A stretch of 64,000 nt of DNA from the NCBI RefSeq assembly GCF_002234675.1, contig NC_019864.2, positions 10,316,129 to 10,380,128 of the forward strand. The letters run 5' to 3'. Below, piece after piece: positions 37,501-47,200 of this stretch. The first letter of the stretch is position 1. Every line of letters begins with the position of its first letter. The position numbers and the translations under genes are program-made. Under the pieces are notes generated by a model that searched no databases, was not told the DNA's origin, and saw only the letters and a list, made by a program, of their open reading frames with translations. Origin of the DNA: Oryzias latipes. Its lineage: Eukaryota > Chordata > Actinopteri > Beloniformes > Adrianichthyidae.

Positions 37501-39262
37501 AACCTGTTCATACAGGTTGTTGAAAGTATTTGTCACACAGAATGATGGGCGTGTAAGCCAAGGGTCCTCCCTGACGCCATGATTCACTGTTTTAGCACAT
37601 GTGTGATATTACCAATTTAAATAAAAAAGGAATCGGCAAAAACTTCCAGTAGCCTTTAATGCATTAATATAACCTGACGGAGCATGAAGCTACCTTTGCT
37701 TATGTGTGCAGACAAACCACTGAGATGCCTGGGATACACTGATTATTGGTGCAATAATCCTCCATCTTTGTACCAGTTGCATGCATACACACTGTAAAAT
37801 GATCACACACTAGGTAAACATGCTCAAAGGTGTGATAATTACCTTTCTGCAGGTGAATAATGTCCGGGAAGTTGGCGAGTAGGCCTTGATAAAGGGACAG
37901 CTTATCCAACATCTGGAAGAGGTCATACTTAGGTTGCTCTGCAAACAGTTCCCCGATGTTCTCATAGGTGCGGCCGGTGTGGGAAATGGCATTGTTGAGG
38001 CCGTCCGAGCGATGGGGGGGGTCCAGCATAAACGCCTGGCTGATGGACTGAAAGGCGTTCCCCAGTCGCTGGAACTCCTTCCGGAATCCACCCAGATGTT
38101 TTCTCACCAGCTCGGAGGCCACATTTGTGAGCTGCATCACGCTGTCATCCATTTTTTTGGCGAAGGTCTTAAAGTTGTCAACCCGCTCCTCCACATCCTG
38201 AAGGTCCTGGTGCTCATTGGGGATCTGAAGAGTCAGCATGAAATGGGCGCCCACCATTTCATCCTTCTCAGCCCGCCTCTTGCCCAGTTTCCACTGTTTA
38301 TCGTCGGCACACATGAGGAAGTGCTCAAAGCCTTCGTACTGGGAGAGAACGGGGTGACTGGTCATGTGGTTCATCCACAGTATCAGGCGCCTCTTGCGCT
38401 TCTCGATGAAGTCCTCTTCAAAGCGCCCCGTTGCTTGCTTCTCAGGCAAATGAGGGACTGAGATCACAGTGAACTTGTTTAGCAGTCGGTTGTACAACCA
38501 GTCGAAGTGCTTGTAGCGCCGGTAGACGGGACGCCCGGTGTGACTTGGTGTGACCCTGTATGATATGTAGGTCTTGATGCCCTTGAACTTTGTCTGTTTG
38601 GTGGGATCTTCAATTGAGCAGATGAAAGGGTTGGGGTTTTCCTTCCACTTGGGTCCCAAAGGACCCATTTCAATAGTGTAGGATTCTGCAATCTTAGCCA
38701 TCATGGGTACATCACCAAGCACAAACGCCTCAACCCCAGAGCGCACAAAGCTGGAAAATCTATTCAAGTTCCTGCCAACCATGCTGCCCTTCCTGGAGCC
38801 GGACATGCTGTCGGGTCCAGACACCGACTTGGCTCTGTAGTGTACGTTGGGGTTGTTTGACGTCGGGGTCTGGTGGGCATAGCCGTTAGCTCCGGGGGTC
38901 CTGATGTGATCACCGTCGTCCACCACGGTGGATCCGTCGTCCCAGTCGTCCCAATCATCGTAGTAGTCCTCATCGTTGATCTGGCCCGAGGTGTTTGGGG
39001 TGGACGAGAAGTAGGGGGAGTCGTTCCCCAGGGAGCCCTCAGGGCTGATAGAGCAGTCTGTCACATTGGAGTTGGAGCGTGTGCGAACGACCTCCACATA
39101 GGTTTTGGGGAAGAGACCCCTCTCCCCACGACTGTTCTCCCCAAGATACCAGCCGTCCAGTGAGTTTTCATCGAAGATAGTCAACTCTTCATTCTCCTGG
39201 ATGCTGATCTCCTCTTTGTTTTCACTCAAAAAAGTGTAGAGGGCTACGGCTTTCACAGACAT
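19334..39262 (-). CDS. snx33: Sorting nexin 33 (SH3-PX-BAR), two coding exons
   Basis: Peripheral membrane protein of the SNX9/SNX18/SNX33 family, which binds dynamin and N-WASP through its SH3 domain, binds phosphoinositides through PX, and tubulates membrane through BAR in endocytosis and at the cell surface. Joining 39262-37843 to 19587-19334 gives 557 residues plus stop (mammalian SNX33 about 574). Seen: SH3 at 1-61 (ALYTF, GWYL, FPKTYVEVV); acidic DDWDDWDDG at 102-110; conserved linker GRNLNRFSSFVRSGVEAF; PX about 212-320 with RRYKHFDWLY (248-257) and PHLPEKQ (270-276); BAR from about 350 to the C terminus LRMYDSL. Splice phase is exact: CAG AAA G at the donor and GA GCT TTT at the acceptor give LQKGAFAKVKES. 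The N-terminal SENKEEISIQ and exon plan favour SNX33 over SNX9 or SNX18. The gene runs divergently from snupn. Confidence 0.96.
19780..19920. repeat. Dispersed repeat shared with 31.55-31.68 kb
   Basis: The segment with GAAGTATTTG and GCCACACTTTAG closely resembles 31551-31680 in the same order and orientation, followed by GTCACA. The adjoining GTCACATG...GTGCTGTGGG motif recurs near 23310-23355. Element type unassigned. Confidence 0.55.
19921..22694. other. Intronic, nothing recognised
   Basis: snx33 intron sequence with no recognised exon, RNA gene or clear repeat family. Confidence 0.45.
22695..23027. mobile_element. TAGG(G)CTGCACGATA-type MITE, copy 1
   Basis: It starts TAGGTCTGCAGGATAT and ends ATCGTGCAGGCCTA. 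In between are ATTGCGATATAAC, CATTTCACTGCAACAG and CATCCGATTGGTCAA, which recur, mostly inverted, at 26.1, 26.9 and 45.7-46.0 kb. The motif TAGGGCTGCACGATA is a common hAT-like terminus in fish; the superfamily is inferred. Confidence 0.7.
23830..23995 (+). pseudogene. hAT transposase C-terminal remnant
   Basis: One frame reads through a fragment resembling the hAT dimerisation region of ZBED/GTF2IRD2-like transposases: KLFSVMRTNKPADRCLLTD followed by LRISTTQDLTP, preceded by GMFGRAFLC and an in-frame TAG at the usual CE(K/Q)LFS position. No zinc finger or catalytic part is found upstream, so this is a decayed fragment. The family was judged by eye from the CEKLFSVMK-type motif. Confidence 0.55.
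24560..24660 (+). pseudogene. Second hAT transposase C-terminal remnant
   Basis: The short frame HAFLCEKLFSVMKTK repeats the remnant at 23.86 kb with the Glu codon intact. It then runs straight into GAGTTTGACACCCCTAG, a sequence like the outer end of such elements in fish, so the part between is deleted. Two related remnants 0.7 kb apart suggest a broken pair of elements or a local duplication. Confidence 0.5.
25500..25662 (+). mobile_element. tRNA-derived SINE, 3' truncated
   Basis: The tRNA-like head has a perfect B box GGTTCGATTCC at 25547-25557. The body signature GTCCTTGGGCAAGACACTGA and GGCACCAGTGTTTGG follow; the tail with AAAGCGCT is missing. Confidence 0.8.
25663..26139. other. Intronic, nothing recognised
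   Basis: No repeat family or exon recognised between the SINE and the next MITE. Confidence 0.4.
26140..26364. mobile_element. CTGCACGATA-type MITE, copy 2, partial
   Basis: It contains GACCAATCGGATGGACTCC (from about 26150), GTTGCAGTGAAATGGAAATG and a right end ATATCGTGTGGCCCTA. It is inverted relative to copy 1 and its left end is truncated. Confidence 0.65.
26845..27097. mobile_element. CTGCACGATA-type MITE, copy 3, partial
   Basis: The repeated CCAATCGGATGGACC motif, GTTGCTGTGAAATA and the right end CATATTGGGCAGCCCTA match copies 2 and 4. Confidence 0.6.
27098..28522. other. Intronic; fragment of a GTTCACA-type repeat
   Basis: About 27100-27370 contains AACGTTCACATCGGGCTTGG, GTTCAAGC and CCATTGAACGCGCG. 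It resembles, in inverted form, about 63290-63480, and more distantly 54850-54960. The rest is unclassified. Confidence 0.45.
28523..29041 (+). mobile_element. TIR element with ATTGACT ends, copy 2, both ends intact
   Basis: This 519-bp element starts ATTGACTCTAAATGAGAACT and ends with the inverted counterpart (CCAGTTCTCATATACAGTCA). Inverted ends match over about 28 bp with a few mismatches. Internal blocks CACCCATAGAAAATGG, TTTCCATAGCAACC and GTACTTCCTGTTTGGAAT define the family. It is non-coding. Confidence 0.8.
29042..31550. other. Intronic with SINE head and dispersed fragments
   Basis: A tRNA-like SINE head lies at about 29432-29500 (GGCCTTGTGGTAGAGTGTCC). About 29530-29900 contains GGACATAGCTTCTGCAGAG and TATATGTCCTCCATCATGA blocks shared with 49.74-49.95 and 61.06-61.33 kb. 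No exon is recognised. Confidence 0.5.
29432..29500 (+). mobile_element. tRNA-derived SINE head fragment
   Basis: GGCCTTGTGGTAGAGTGTCC...GACTGGAAGGTTGTGAGTTA resembles a tRNA A/B-box pair with a degraded B box. It joins a different repeat body downstream. It is not a functional tRNA gene. Confidence 0.5.
31551..31680. repeat. Dispersed repeat, second copy of the 19.78-kb unit
   Basis: Shares CCATTG, GAAGTATTTG, GATGCTGTTGTAC and GCCACACTTTAG in the same order with 19786-19920. Confidence 0.55.
31771..32270 (+). mobile_element. TIR element with ATTGACTGTA ends, copy 3, full length
   Basis: Exactly 500 bp from ATTGACTGTAAATGAGAACT to the inverted right end ATACAGTCAAT. It shares TCACCCATAGAAAATG, GTTTCTATGGCAACTAC and GGCCACACCCCTACCACC with copy 2. 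It is non-coding. Confidence 0.8.
32431..32667. mobile_element. Second TTAA-ended element type
   Basis: It runs from TTAACCCTTTAAGACTGGAG to TTCAAGGGTTAA, with short inverted ends. The interior contains CCAGTGGATTGTGAAGCAGAG and AAAAGCAGCTTTGCGC, the same blocks that are amplified in the 86-bp array at 35.35 kb and seen again near 54.65-54.85 kb. It is distinct from the six-copy CCCTTGTGCTATC family. Confidence 0.55.
32668..35344. other. Intronic, nothing recognised
   Basis: No exon or RNA gene recognised. A somewhat GC-richer stretch at 33900-34390 contains open frames of up to 102 codons without recognisable domains. Confidence 0.4.
35345..35790. repeat. 86-bp tandem repeat, about 5 units
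   Basis: The equivalent of AAACCAATGGATTCTAAC recurs with an exact 86-bp spacing at 35429, 35515, 35601, 35687 and 35773 (position of the AATGGA-equivalent hexamer). Each unit also has GAGAAAA(A/G)C, GCCG(A/T)TATGCTAC and TTTATGTAATCAACGTAAAC. A CAACCCTTTAGCATC block at about 35257 just upstream matches the left end of the element at 32431. Confidence 0.92.
35791..37842. other. Intronic, nothing recognised
   Basis: snx33 intron sequence up to the exon 1 donor; no repeat family or exon recognised. Confidence 0.45.
37843..39262 (-). CDS. snx33: snx33 first coding exon (SH3, linker, PX, most of BAR)
   Basis: It encodes residues 1-473 and the first base of codon 474. The ATG at 39262 is chosen because the SH3 domain begins immediately after it (VKAVALYTF). 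The donor G-GTAATT at 37843/37842 is required, because reading on past it departs from the family (NYHTFEHVY) and loses the BAR domain. Confidence 0.97.
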
Positions 39263-41111
39263 GCTGACACTCCAGAGGGTCCAAGAACCTCTACATGTAC
39301 ATAGTGCCTAAATTATTATAACGAGGGCACCGTGTTAGTGACTCGCTGTAATATTTAAACTCATCTCAGGTTACTGCACAGTTGCTGTGTTGGATGGAAC
39401 ACCACCAGAGGACTTGTGAGAGCTCAGAAGACAGTCAAAACAGGGACATTTTTCCCAACACCAGAAGCCCTTTTAAACCATCAGTTTTTAGTTTAAAGTA
39501 GTGACAGCATGATTCCATTCACATTACATACCACTATTGGTTTCACCGAAAAATATATATATAAAACCTTGATGGTGAGTGTAATCCTCCTCAAATAAAG
39601 GGATCATCCACTGCCCAGAGACTCGCTTCTCATCGCGCGGCCCGAAAACAACCCGCGATGAGCGTATGTCCGGCGTGAGGAAGAACAGAGGGATGGGTGA
39701 TGGTATCCCGGCGCATTTTGCTCCTCACGCACAAACTTGATGCGTTTGGCTCGTAAACAGGTTCCCTGCGCGTCTCCACTCCACGGAGAAAGAGCGACCA
39801 AAACAAGCTGTCCGCCTCAGTAGACCGTCGACACGAGCCACTATTATTGTTGTTGTTTTCTTCCTCCTTGATTCTCAGCGCGCTACAACAAAGTAACTCT
39901 TTCCGTGACGTGAGACAATTGAAGGCAAGTTCTCCCTTTTCATCAGTTCTTTATGTTCTATGAGACCAGCCAAACTGCAACAACACTGCCCCCTGTAGGA
40001 GACGAAAAGCAACACACTGTTGAATATTTACATAATATGGAGGATTTTTTTGGATTAAAGATGTTTTCCTTTAAAATATTTTTCCTATTTTATCAAAGAA
40101 AAGTATTGCACAACGATGTCTCTAATTTTTACACTGTTTTTTGTTGTTGTTTTTTTAATTTACGGGACTTTTTTATTATTACATTGGAAAACCTTAGTTT
40201 TCATATCCAAAACAGCATAGAATAACGAAACAACAATATATAATATAGGAGTGTAATAATTTCAATTGGATAAAATGAGAAATGGACTGTGTTTTTTGTG
40301 GCCTGCTTTTTTATTTATCAAATTGCTTTCTGTTAAACTCCGGAATCGTTCTGCGTTTTTTGTTGGCCAACCAGAAGTAACCGTGCGGACCGAAATGACA
40401 GCGTGACGCCTGAAAAAAAAGGTAACGAAATGCTTAGATTTCTGTTCTATATAATAGGATATACAGCTAATCTATGTTGACTTAAGTACACCGCTACCTT
40501 TCGTTTGCCAATGATTAAATAGCGCTGCAGAGACAGGGTTTAGTGTATTTTGTGGGTTGTGCTATGCTAGCACTTGTGTAGCACTAGCATAACATATTTT
40601 GAATGTGAAAGCTTTAATTTTTACTCGCAGTTTAAAGTTAACCTTGCCTAGTCAAATATAATTTATCTATGGTGTTGCAGTTGTTGTTGTGCTTTAGCAT
40701 GTCGTTTTGAAATTTTACATTAACGCTAAAAGCTGTTTAGTTTGCGTCAAAGACTCGATTTAGTTTGGCCCTTCTAGGTACCCATAGCAAATTTATTTTG
40801 CGGCAAAACTCAAGTTCTTTTGATTGTTTGATATCTTTCAGGCCATTAAGGATAAAAAAAATGCGTTTGTTAAATTACAGGTGAAAATATGAATTTAAAC
40901 CAAAACAAATGATGACAAAACAGAGAAATATGGCACTTTAAGCCCATAGATGCGCCCAAATTTAGAGTTTCATGTTGATAAGCTCCTCAATGCTGTCTGG
41001 AAAACCAATTACACTTAATAACATAATCTTTAACCGATTAACTTTTCACTTAAATGCATTTTTGGTATCATTTAAAAACTCCTAACCACATCTTCATTTC
41101 ACAGTGTCCCC
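39263..41111. promoter_or_regulatory. Divergent snx33/snupn promoter interval
   Basis: Start codons of snx33 (minus) and snupn (plus) face away from each other across 1.85 kb. CpG-rich sequence at about 39600-39910 with a CCGTGACGTGAG (CRE-like TGACG) near 39904 fits the snx33 promoter and 5' UTR. A second patch at about 40380-40420 ends in AAAAAG-GTAACG and fits a non-coding first exon of snupn with donor at 40422. No TATA box is evident. No IMP3-like frame is present. Transcription start sites are inferred. Confidence 0.6.
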
Positions 41112-41269
41112 ATGGATGACTTGACTCAAGCTCTTTCGACCAGCTTTGCTGTGTCCAAGGAGCCCAATAGCATCTCCGCCCCCCATCCGCGGCTCAGTCA
41201 GTACAAGAGCAAGTACAGTGTGCTGGAGCAGAGTGAGCGTCGCCGGCGCTTTCTAGACTTTCAAAAAAG
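41112..41269 (+). CDS. snupn: snupn coding exon 1 (importin-beta-binding start)
   Basis: Encodes residues 1-52 and two bases of codon 53 ([14 protein letters not shown]...LDFQK). Exon starts at 41105 after TTTCACAG; donor AAAAAG-GTGAAA. Confidence 0.96.
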
Positions 41270-44200
41270 GTGAAAATCTCCTCCACTCTTACACCAGCTA
41301 TCCTCACCTCCTCCACAAACATCGTACCAGACTCTTTTCTCCTCCCTTTCTTCTCATCTTCTCCCTGTAATCGTATGGAACTGCGTGTATCTACATGTTG
41401 CTTTAAATAAACACAAGCATCATAGTTTTTTTTTCTTTTTTTACAAAATGATTAAAAATGAATGTTTGTAAGTGACTGAATATGCATGCCTCGTCTCAGT
41501 AAAAGGTTGAATTATGTCAACCACGCGCGGCGCTTGGCCAGCGGGGACTGGACCGGTGCGGACAGCGATGGGGAGGAAGACATGGAGAAACAGGAGGAAG
41601 GCGAGCAGAACCAGGGGGGCGAGACGGAAGAAGAGGGCATGGAGATCGAGAAGAGGAAGCTGCCAAAGCATTATGCAAATCAGGTCAGTTTGAATGTCAA
41701 TTTGGAGAGTCCCTCCACTTTACTGGACACAAAACCATAATGTGGAGTCTTATGTAGCCCACTAGAGGGCGCCTTAGCGTTGCCATTGTGTTTTTCCTCT
41801 TGGGTTGCGGTCTGTCTGAGGGATTGGGGTACATATTATCTGATAGAGGATTGTCTAAGATAAGAAACCAGGATAATATTTCATTCCTCCCCATCAGCTC
41901 ATGCTGTCTGAGTGGCTGGTGGACGTACCGTCAGAGTTGGACACAGACTGGCTGTTGGTGGTCTGTCCTGTCGGAAAGAGATCTCTCATCGTTGCTTCCA
42001 AGGTAACAAAGTGTTGCAGCTTTTCTTGAATTTGTCCTTTAATTCCTCCTTTTTTTAAACCTTCAATACAACAGCAGCAGTTGTATCTTTCTGAATTCTC
42101 TCCATCTATGACCTGAAGTCCAAACTGGAAATGCATCAATATTTTGGGATTTGAAAAAGAAACTGCCAGTGAATTACATTATTCCATAATGACACCAATG
42201 AAGATGCTGTGAAATGACACCATAGGAGTGTAGCTTGGATGAATAAAAACAACAACTTTTGAGATTACCGCTAAGAAACGGTAGATTTCACTGATTCATT
42301 CAAAGTCCCACTCTGTCTTTTGGTAAAAGTGTTTCCAGTGGTCATTTAATTATGATTTTGCTGTTTTTAGCCAAAATCCAAAAACGTGTTGTTTTCTGGG
42401 ACATAGTTTCTACAGAGTAGGGTTGTGCTGATGGACGATGGCTGAATTACATCACGATGGAGAGACACCATCATGATGCCACGCCCCCGCCACACTGCGA
42501 GTCGACACCAATAGCCGCGGTTACATGGGCAAAATATGTTGATCGGAACAATGGTCGGGTTAGAATTCAACTGTGCACATGGGCCCAGAAAAACTTTTTC
42601 CAATTAGAACAAACGTTCACAAGGTCACACTTTTCATTTGGTCATGCGCAGTAGTGTTTAAGATACGAGATGATCTTCTAAATGTGCTTTTTTTATTGTT
42701 ATGAATATTATGAAGCTTCTGTTCGATCATCATTTTAATTTTAATCCGTGTGGTCAGTGCTTTTTCTGTGGAAGAACAGTGCTGGAAGAAGCCAGGGTTA
42801 TGAGGCTTACATGCGCTAACAACAACATTTAGCCTTTGATGAACATAAAATCAATGCAGGAGATGTCACAATCTGCATCTTGGCTGCACGTAAATATGTG
42901 GGAATAACATCAGCCTTTATTTAGTCGGGACACGACTAGAAACACTGTTGTGACTGGGTGAATGGAACTGCGACTGTAAAGCGCTTTGGGCCTTGTAGGT
43001 AGAAAAGCGCTATATAAGTATACACCATTTACCGTTTACAAATCCACATGATTGTTTGAATGGTTTCTAAGGACTGAGCGACATTTCTGCTTTAAGCTCA
43101 CACACCGACCCCAAAGCCGCTGTGTGAGCTGGCGGTCCGATCTCTGCCCGGACACACACTTTTACCGGGAGACCCGGTTCTCCTGAGTTCGGTAGCTCGT
43201 TCACCTAGAGCCGCGGGACGGATCGCAGTCCGAAGTCTCCCACCCATAGCGCACACGTAACAAATCATCCTCCCTTCCCCTCAAACACAAAGTCCGTCTG
43301 CTCTGCTCAGAGACACGGTCGCTCGGTCCACTTGACTAATCAAGTTCAGGAGCGGACTACTTCTTTTCTAATTTTTTTTTTTTAAAGTCACTTTCCTCAG
43401 TTTATACTGGACATTATTTTTTCATCGCAAATGAGTCATTAGTTTGGAAATAAAATAAATAAAGTAATAAAGTAAAATAATGAATAATAATTATATAATA
43501 ACAAAAAATTATATATATAATATTCCTTTCCCCGTTGCTGACAACTCAGAGTAAAAAAAAAAGAGCATTTCAATCAACACAGCAGGAGCATCTAAGATCC
43601 GTCCCTCATTTTCACAAGTTTACAGTGTGATTGATAGATGTTTCATGCCGAGCTGATCTCATGTGGCCGTCAGTACATCATAGAGGTGACACCTCACTGG
43701 GTGCAATAGCCGGAGGGCATCTGTGCGACATTACAGGACGCAGCACGGACTCAAGAGGGCGAAAAAAAACAACAAAAAACAAGCAAGCTGTGCTGCATGC
43801 TGACACAGTGAGAGATTTTACAGCCAGGAAATGAGAATTTCACTTTGACTGTCATGTCAACGCCAGATTTTTACAGTTATGTAGATCTCATTTTTATTTG
43901 TTTCTATTGCCAAACAAACAATGGATGTTTGAAATTGTTGTTTTTGATAATACCACATAAAAAAAGTGTGGCACTATTTAGCAAATGGATTAAACTAATC
44001 CATGATGAAGTGAAGGATGAAAACTGATGGTGGTGGACGTCTGAAGACTTGTGTGACGGGTTGGAGACAAAGGAGTCAAAGGTGGACATGTACAGGTGAA
44101 ACACACTGAAAGATGTGCAGCAGGTTAGAGATGGAACTGTGTGGACTGGTTCTACCAGTGGAATGGAACGAATGACGGAAAACCTCTGATGAGCGAAGGA

Positions 44201-47200
44201 ACATGGTGGAGAGAACATACATAGTTGAAGATGTGGTGGTGGAGCCGGAAGTAGCAAAGATCAGTAAGAATGAAGTCGGGTAAGAGGAAGAGGAAGAGTG
44301 GAAAACCATTGGTCTTGACGTCTTTGGAGGAAATGTTTAGGAGAGATTGAAGTCGAGTTTCTGTCTGGACACCCTTTCTCTCTAGAGCCAGCGCTGAAAT
44401 CTTAATTCACGCTTTTATTATATCAAGAACAGATTACTGTAATGCTCTCCTTTCTGGTGTAAAGAAGAACACTCAATCGCGTGCAGCTAGTCCAGAACTC
44501 TGCTGCTCGCCTTTTAACCCTTGTGTTATCCTAGGCACTTTAACATTGGGAGTTGGGTCATCTAGACCCACTAGACAGTGCTCTGAACCTTTTTTCTTCA
44601 ATGATTTGTGATCTTCACTGGTGTCCATGGATTACATGACATCTTTCCACCTTTATCCACCTTTGTCATGGTAGGGAGAACACGTCAATGTAAGGGTGGG
44701 GTCATCTAAGATAGCACAAGGGTTAACGAGAACCAGGAAGAAGAAGCACATTACACCAATCCTAAACTCTCTGCACTGCCTCACTGTCAGCTTCAGGATT
44801 GATTTTAAGATTCTTTTAATAGCTTACAAGAGTGTTCATGGTCTTGGTCCTTCTTTTATATCAGATTTTCTTTTAGCTTATGAACCTCCCAGAGCCCTGA
44901 GGTCCTGCTGAAGGTCCCCAGGGTCAGGTCAAAAATCCACGGCGAGGCCTCATTTAGAAACTACGGGCCTCGTCTGTGGAACAGCCTGCCTGAGGATGTG
45001 AGGGCCTCATCCACTTCATTTTCATTAAAAAGAAACTAAAGACGCGTCTATTTAATTCAGCTTTTAATGAGCTCTCTTCTGTGGGATCTAGAATTTTTAC
45101 TCTTGTGTTTTATGATATTTTATCACATATTTATTTGTTTAATGCTTTTTAGTCAAGTTGTCTTAACTTATTCTTTTATTTCAGGTGTTTTAGACTTTTT
45201 TTTTTATGCATTCACTTATTTTATTTGTTATATTTTAGCTGTTTTTATATTTGTACTTTTCTATTGATCACTTTTACATTTTAGACGGTTTATGAGTGTT
45301 TTCTCCCCCTTGGCTGGGGAGTTTGTGTCTATGCTGACACCCCAGGCCAACAGGAGGACACGTCGCCGTCTAGGTTCTCTCTACTTTGGCCTTCTTTTTC
45401 TTCAGTCATTTCTCCTTTACTTGTGTTTGTTTTTGTGTATTTTCTTATGGGGGGCTTATTTATATTTAATTTTTTGCGTTGGTGTTTTTGCATTCTTGTT
45501 GGTTTTCATGTGCAGCACCTTGAGCTGTTTTCTTCACATGAATGGTGCTATAGAAATAAAATTCATTTGAATTTGAAATTTGGACGGTTAAGCAAGATCC
45601 TGAGAGCGAGAAGATAAATGAAAAAGTGTTGTGATGTTTATTGTTGAGACAAAATCGCAAATGTATCGTTATCGCGATATCAAGCTGTGCAATATGCGTA
45701 TCGCAAAAGACGGTGAAAATCGCAATAATAGTAACCTTAAATGTGCTAAAACAATCTTATGGCAGCATAACAAATTAAATAAATCCATTAATGCATTCGA
45801 CCAATCGAATGGACCACTTTACGTTATTGACCAATCAGATGGAGCTCTTTTATGACAGATGTTTGCTTCCTTTGTAGACATTTGTCCATTGGAGTGTAAT
45901 TTTAACCATGTTGACTGTTATTTAAACTGTTGCAGTGAAATGGAAATAATGTTTTGCTCTCTGTTCACGTATCGGGTCATATCATCATCGCAATATTGTT
46001 CACCCAGATCGCACATCTGGAGTTTTCCTCATATCGTGCAGCCCTACTACAGAGGAATAAAGTTGATGAGACCCACATTAACTGTATTGGAGAACTCAAT
46101 GAAATCTCAAATCATCAGCAAGACTTTGATATGAAGCAGTTGAGTCGACCGCTTCCTACTTCTTGTGACAAAAATGTTTTCACAATCAGATATTTGAGGT
46201 TTGACTTCTTTACTAACCTTCTGGCTTCAGCTGTTGAGCAACAGCCTTTACACGCAACCCCCCCATGTATGTCATGGAAGAGCTCCTGTGGTTGAGGTGA
46301 AACAAAAAGCCTCCAAAATGCTGCCAACGAAGGTTTTCTAAAGAGCACACGCCGTTTTTCTCCAGTCTGCAGCACATTTGGGTTTCTCGGTGTCCACCTC
46401 AACGTTTGGCGATGTCAGTGACTGATCTTTGACACAAAATGCTTCAAAGAGGAGCTGAAGATCCAGCTCATATCCCAGAACCCGGCTGAAATGTTAACAC
46501 AACCTCTGTTTCTTACTTGTAATCCACTTTTGTACACCGGCAGACAAACAATTAGGGAATATTTTGTTGGAATTATGAGGAAAACTTGCGATGTGGGTAG
46601 AACTGTGACGGTGTGGGATTTTTGATCACAGCGGTGATGAACCAGCAGGGGGCGCGGTCAACTGCAGCCCCCCCCACCCCACCCACCCACCGCCAAAGAC
46701 AAAATCCTCCGCGTCGTAACTGTATTCATTTGCGACGCGGTATTCTTTATTTACAAATAACAGTAACAACTAACTACTACCTATCCTAACTAATTATCCT
46801 AACTAACTATATAGGTGTATAGGTGTTGTAGAATGACTGTGTGTGTAGGAGGAAGTAGCGCACACACGTGTGTTGGGGGTGGGAGTTGATTCTTCTGCAG
46901 AGGAGCGCTCTCTAGCAGTACAAGAGCTTCACCTCTGCTCTCTGGTACAGAGAATATTATATACTGACCAGTAATAAACGAGACTGCAGACACTTTGTCA
47001 CCTTTCTGGCAGCCATGAAGCCTGACACCCACGAAGAACACGGGGAAGGAGGCTCCGCCTCTAATTATGCAGACATGTGACTTTGCGCTGTTATAGAATA
47101 GTTCCCAAACAAAGCATGTAGTGATATTCATCGCACTCTAACAGTGGGCGTTCATGTTTGGTGTTACAGAGGGAACAGTAATACACAAAATCCTCTGGCG

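Larger units (their letters stand above)
19588..37842 (-). other. snx33: snx33 intron, 18,255 bp
   Basis: The GT-AG intron separates residue 474 from the rest of the BAR domain. It holds repeats listed separately: terminal-motif elements, hAT remnants, SINEs and an 86-bp tandem array. No nested gene is recognised on either strand; open frames within it are short and unrelated to known families. Confidence 0.85.

Noticed and set aside
37886..38461. 191-codon plus-strand frame
   Set aside because: Antisense shadow of the conserved snx33 exon; its translation has no family resemblance.
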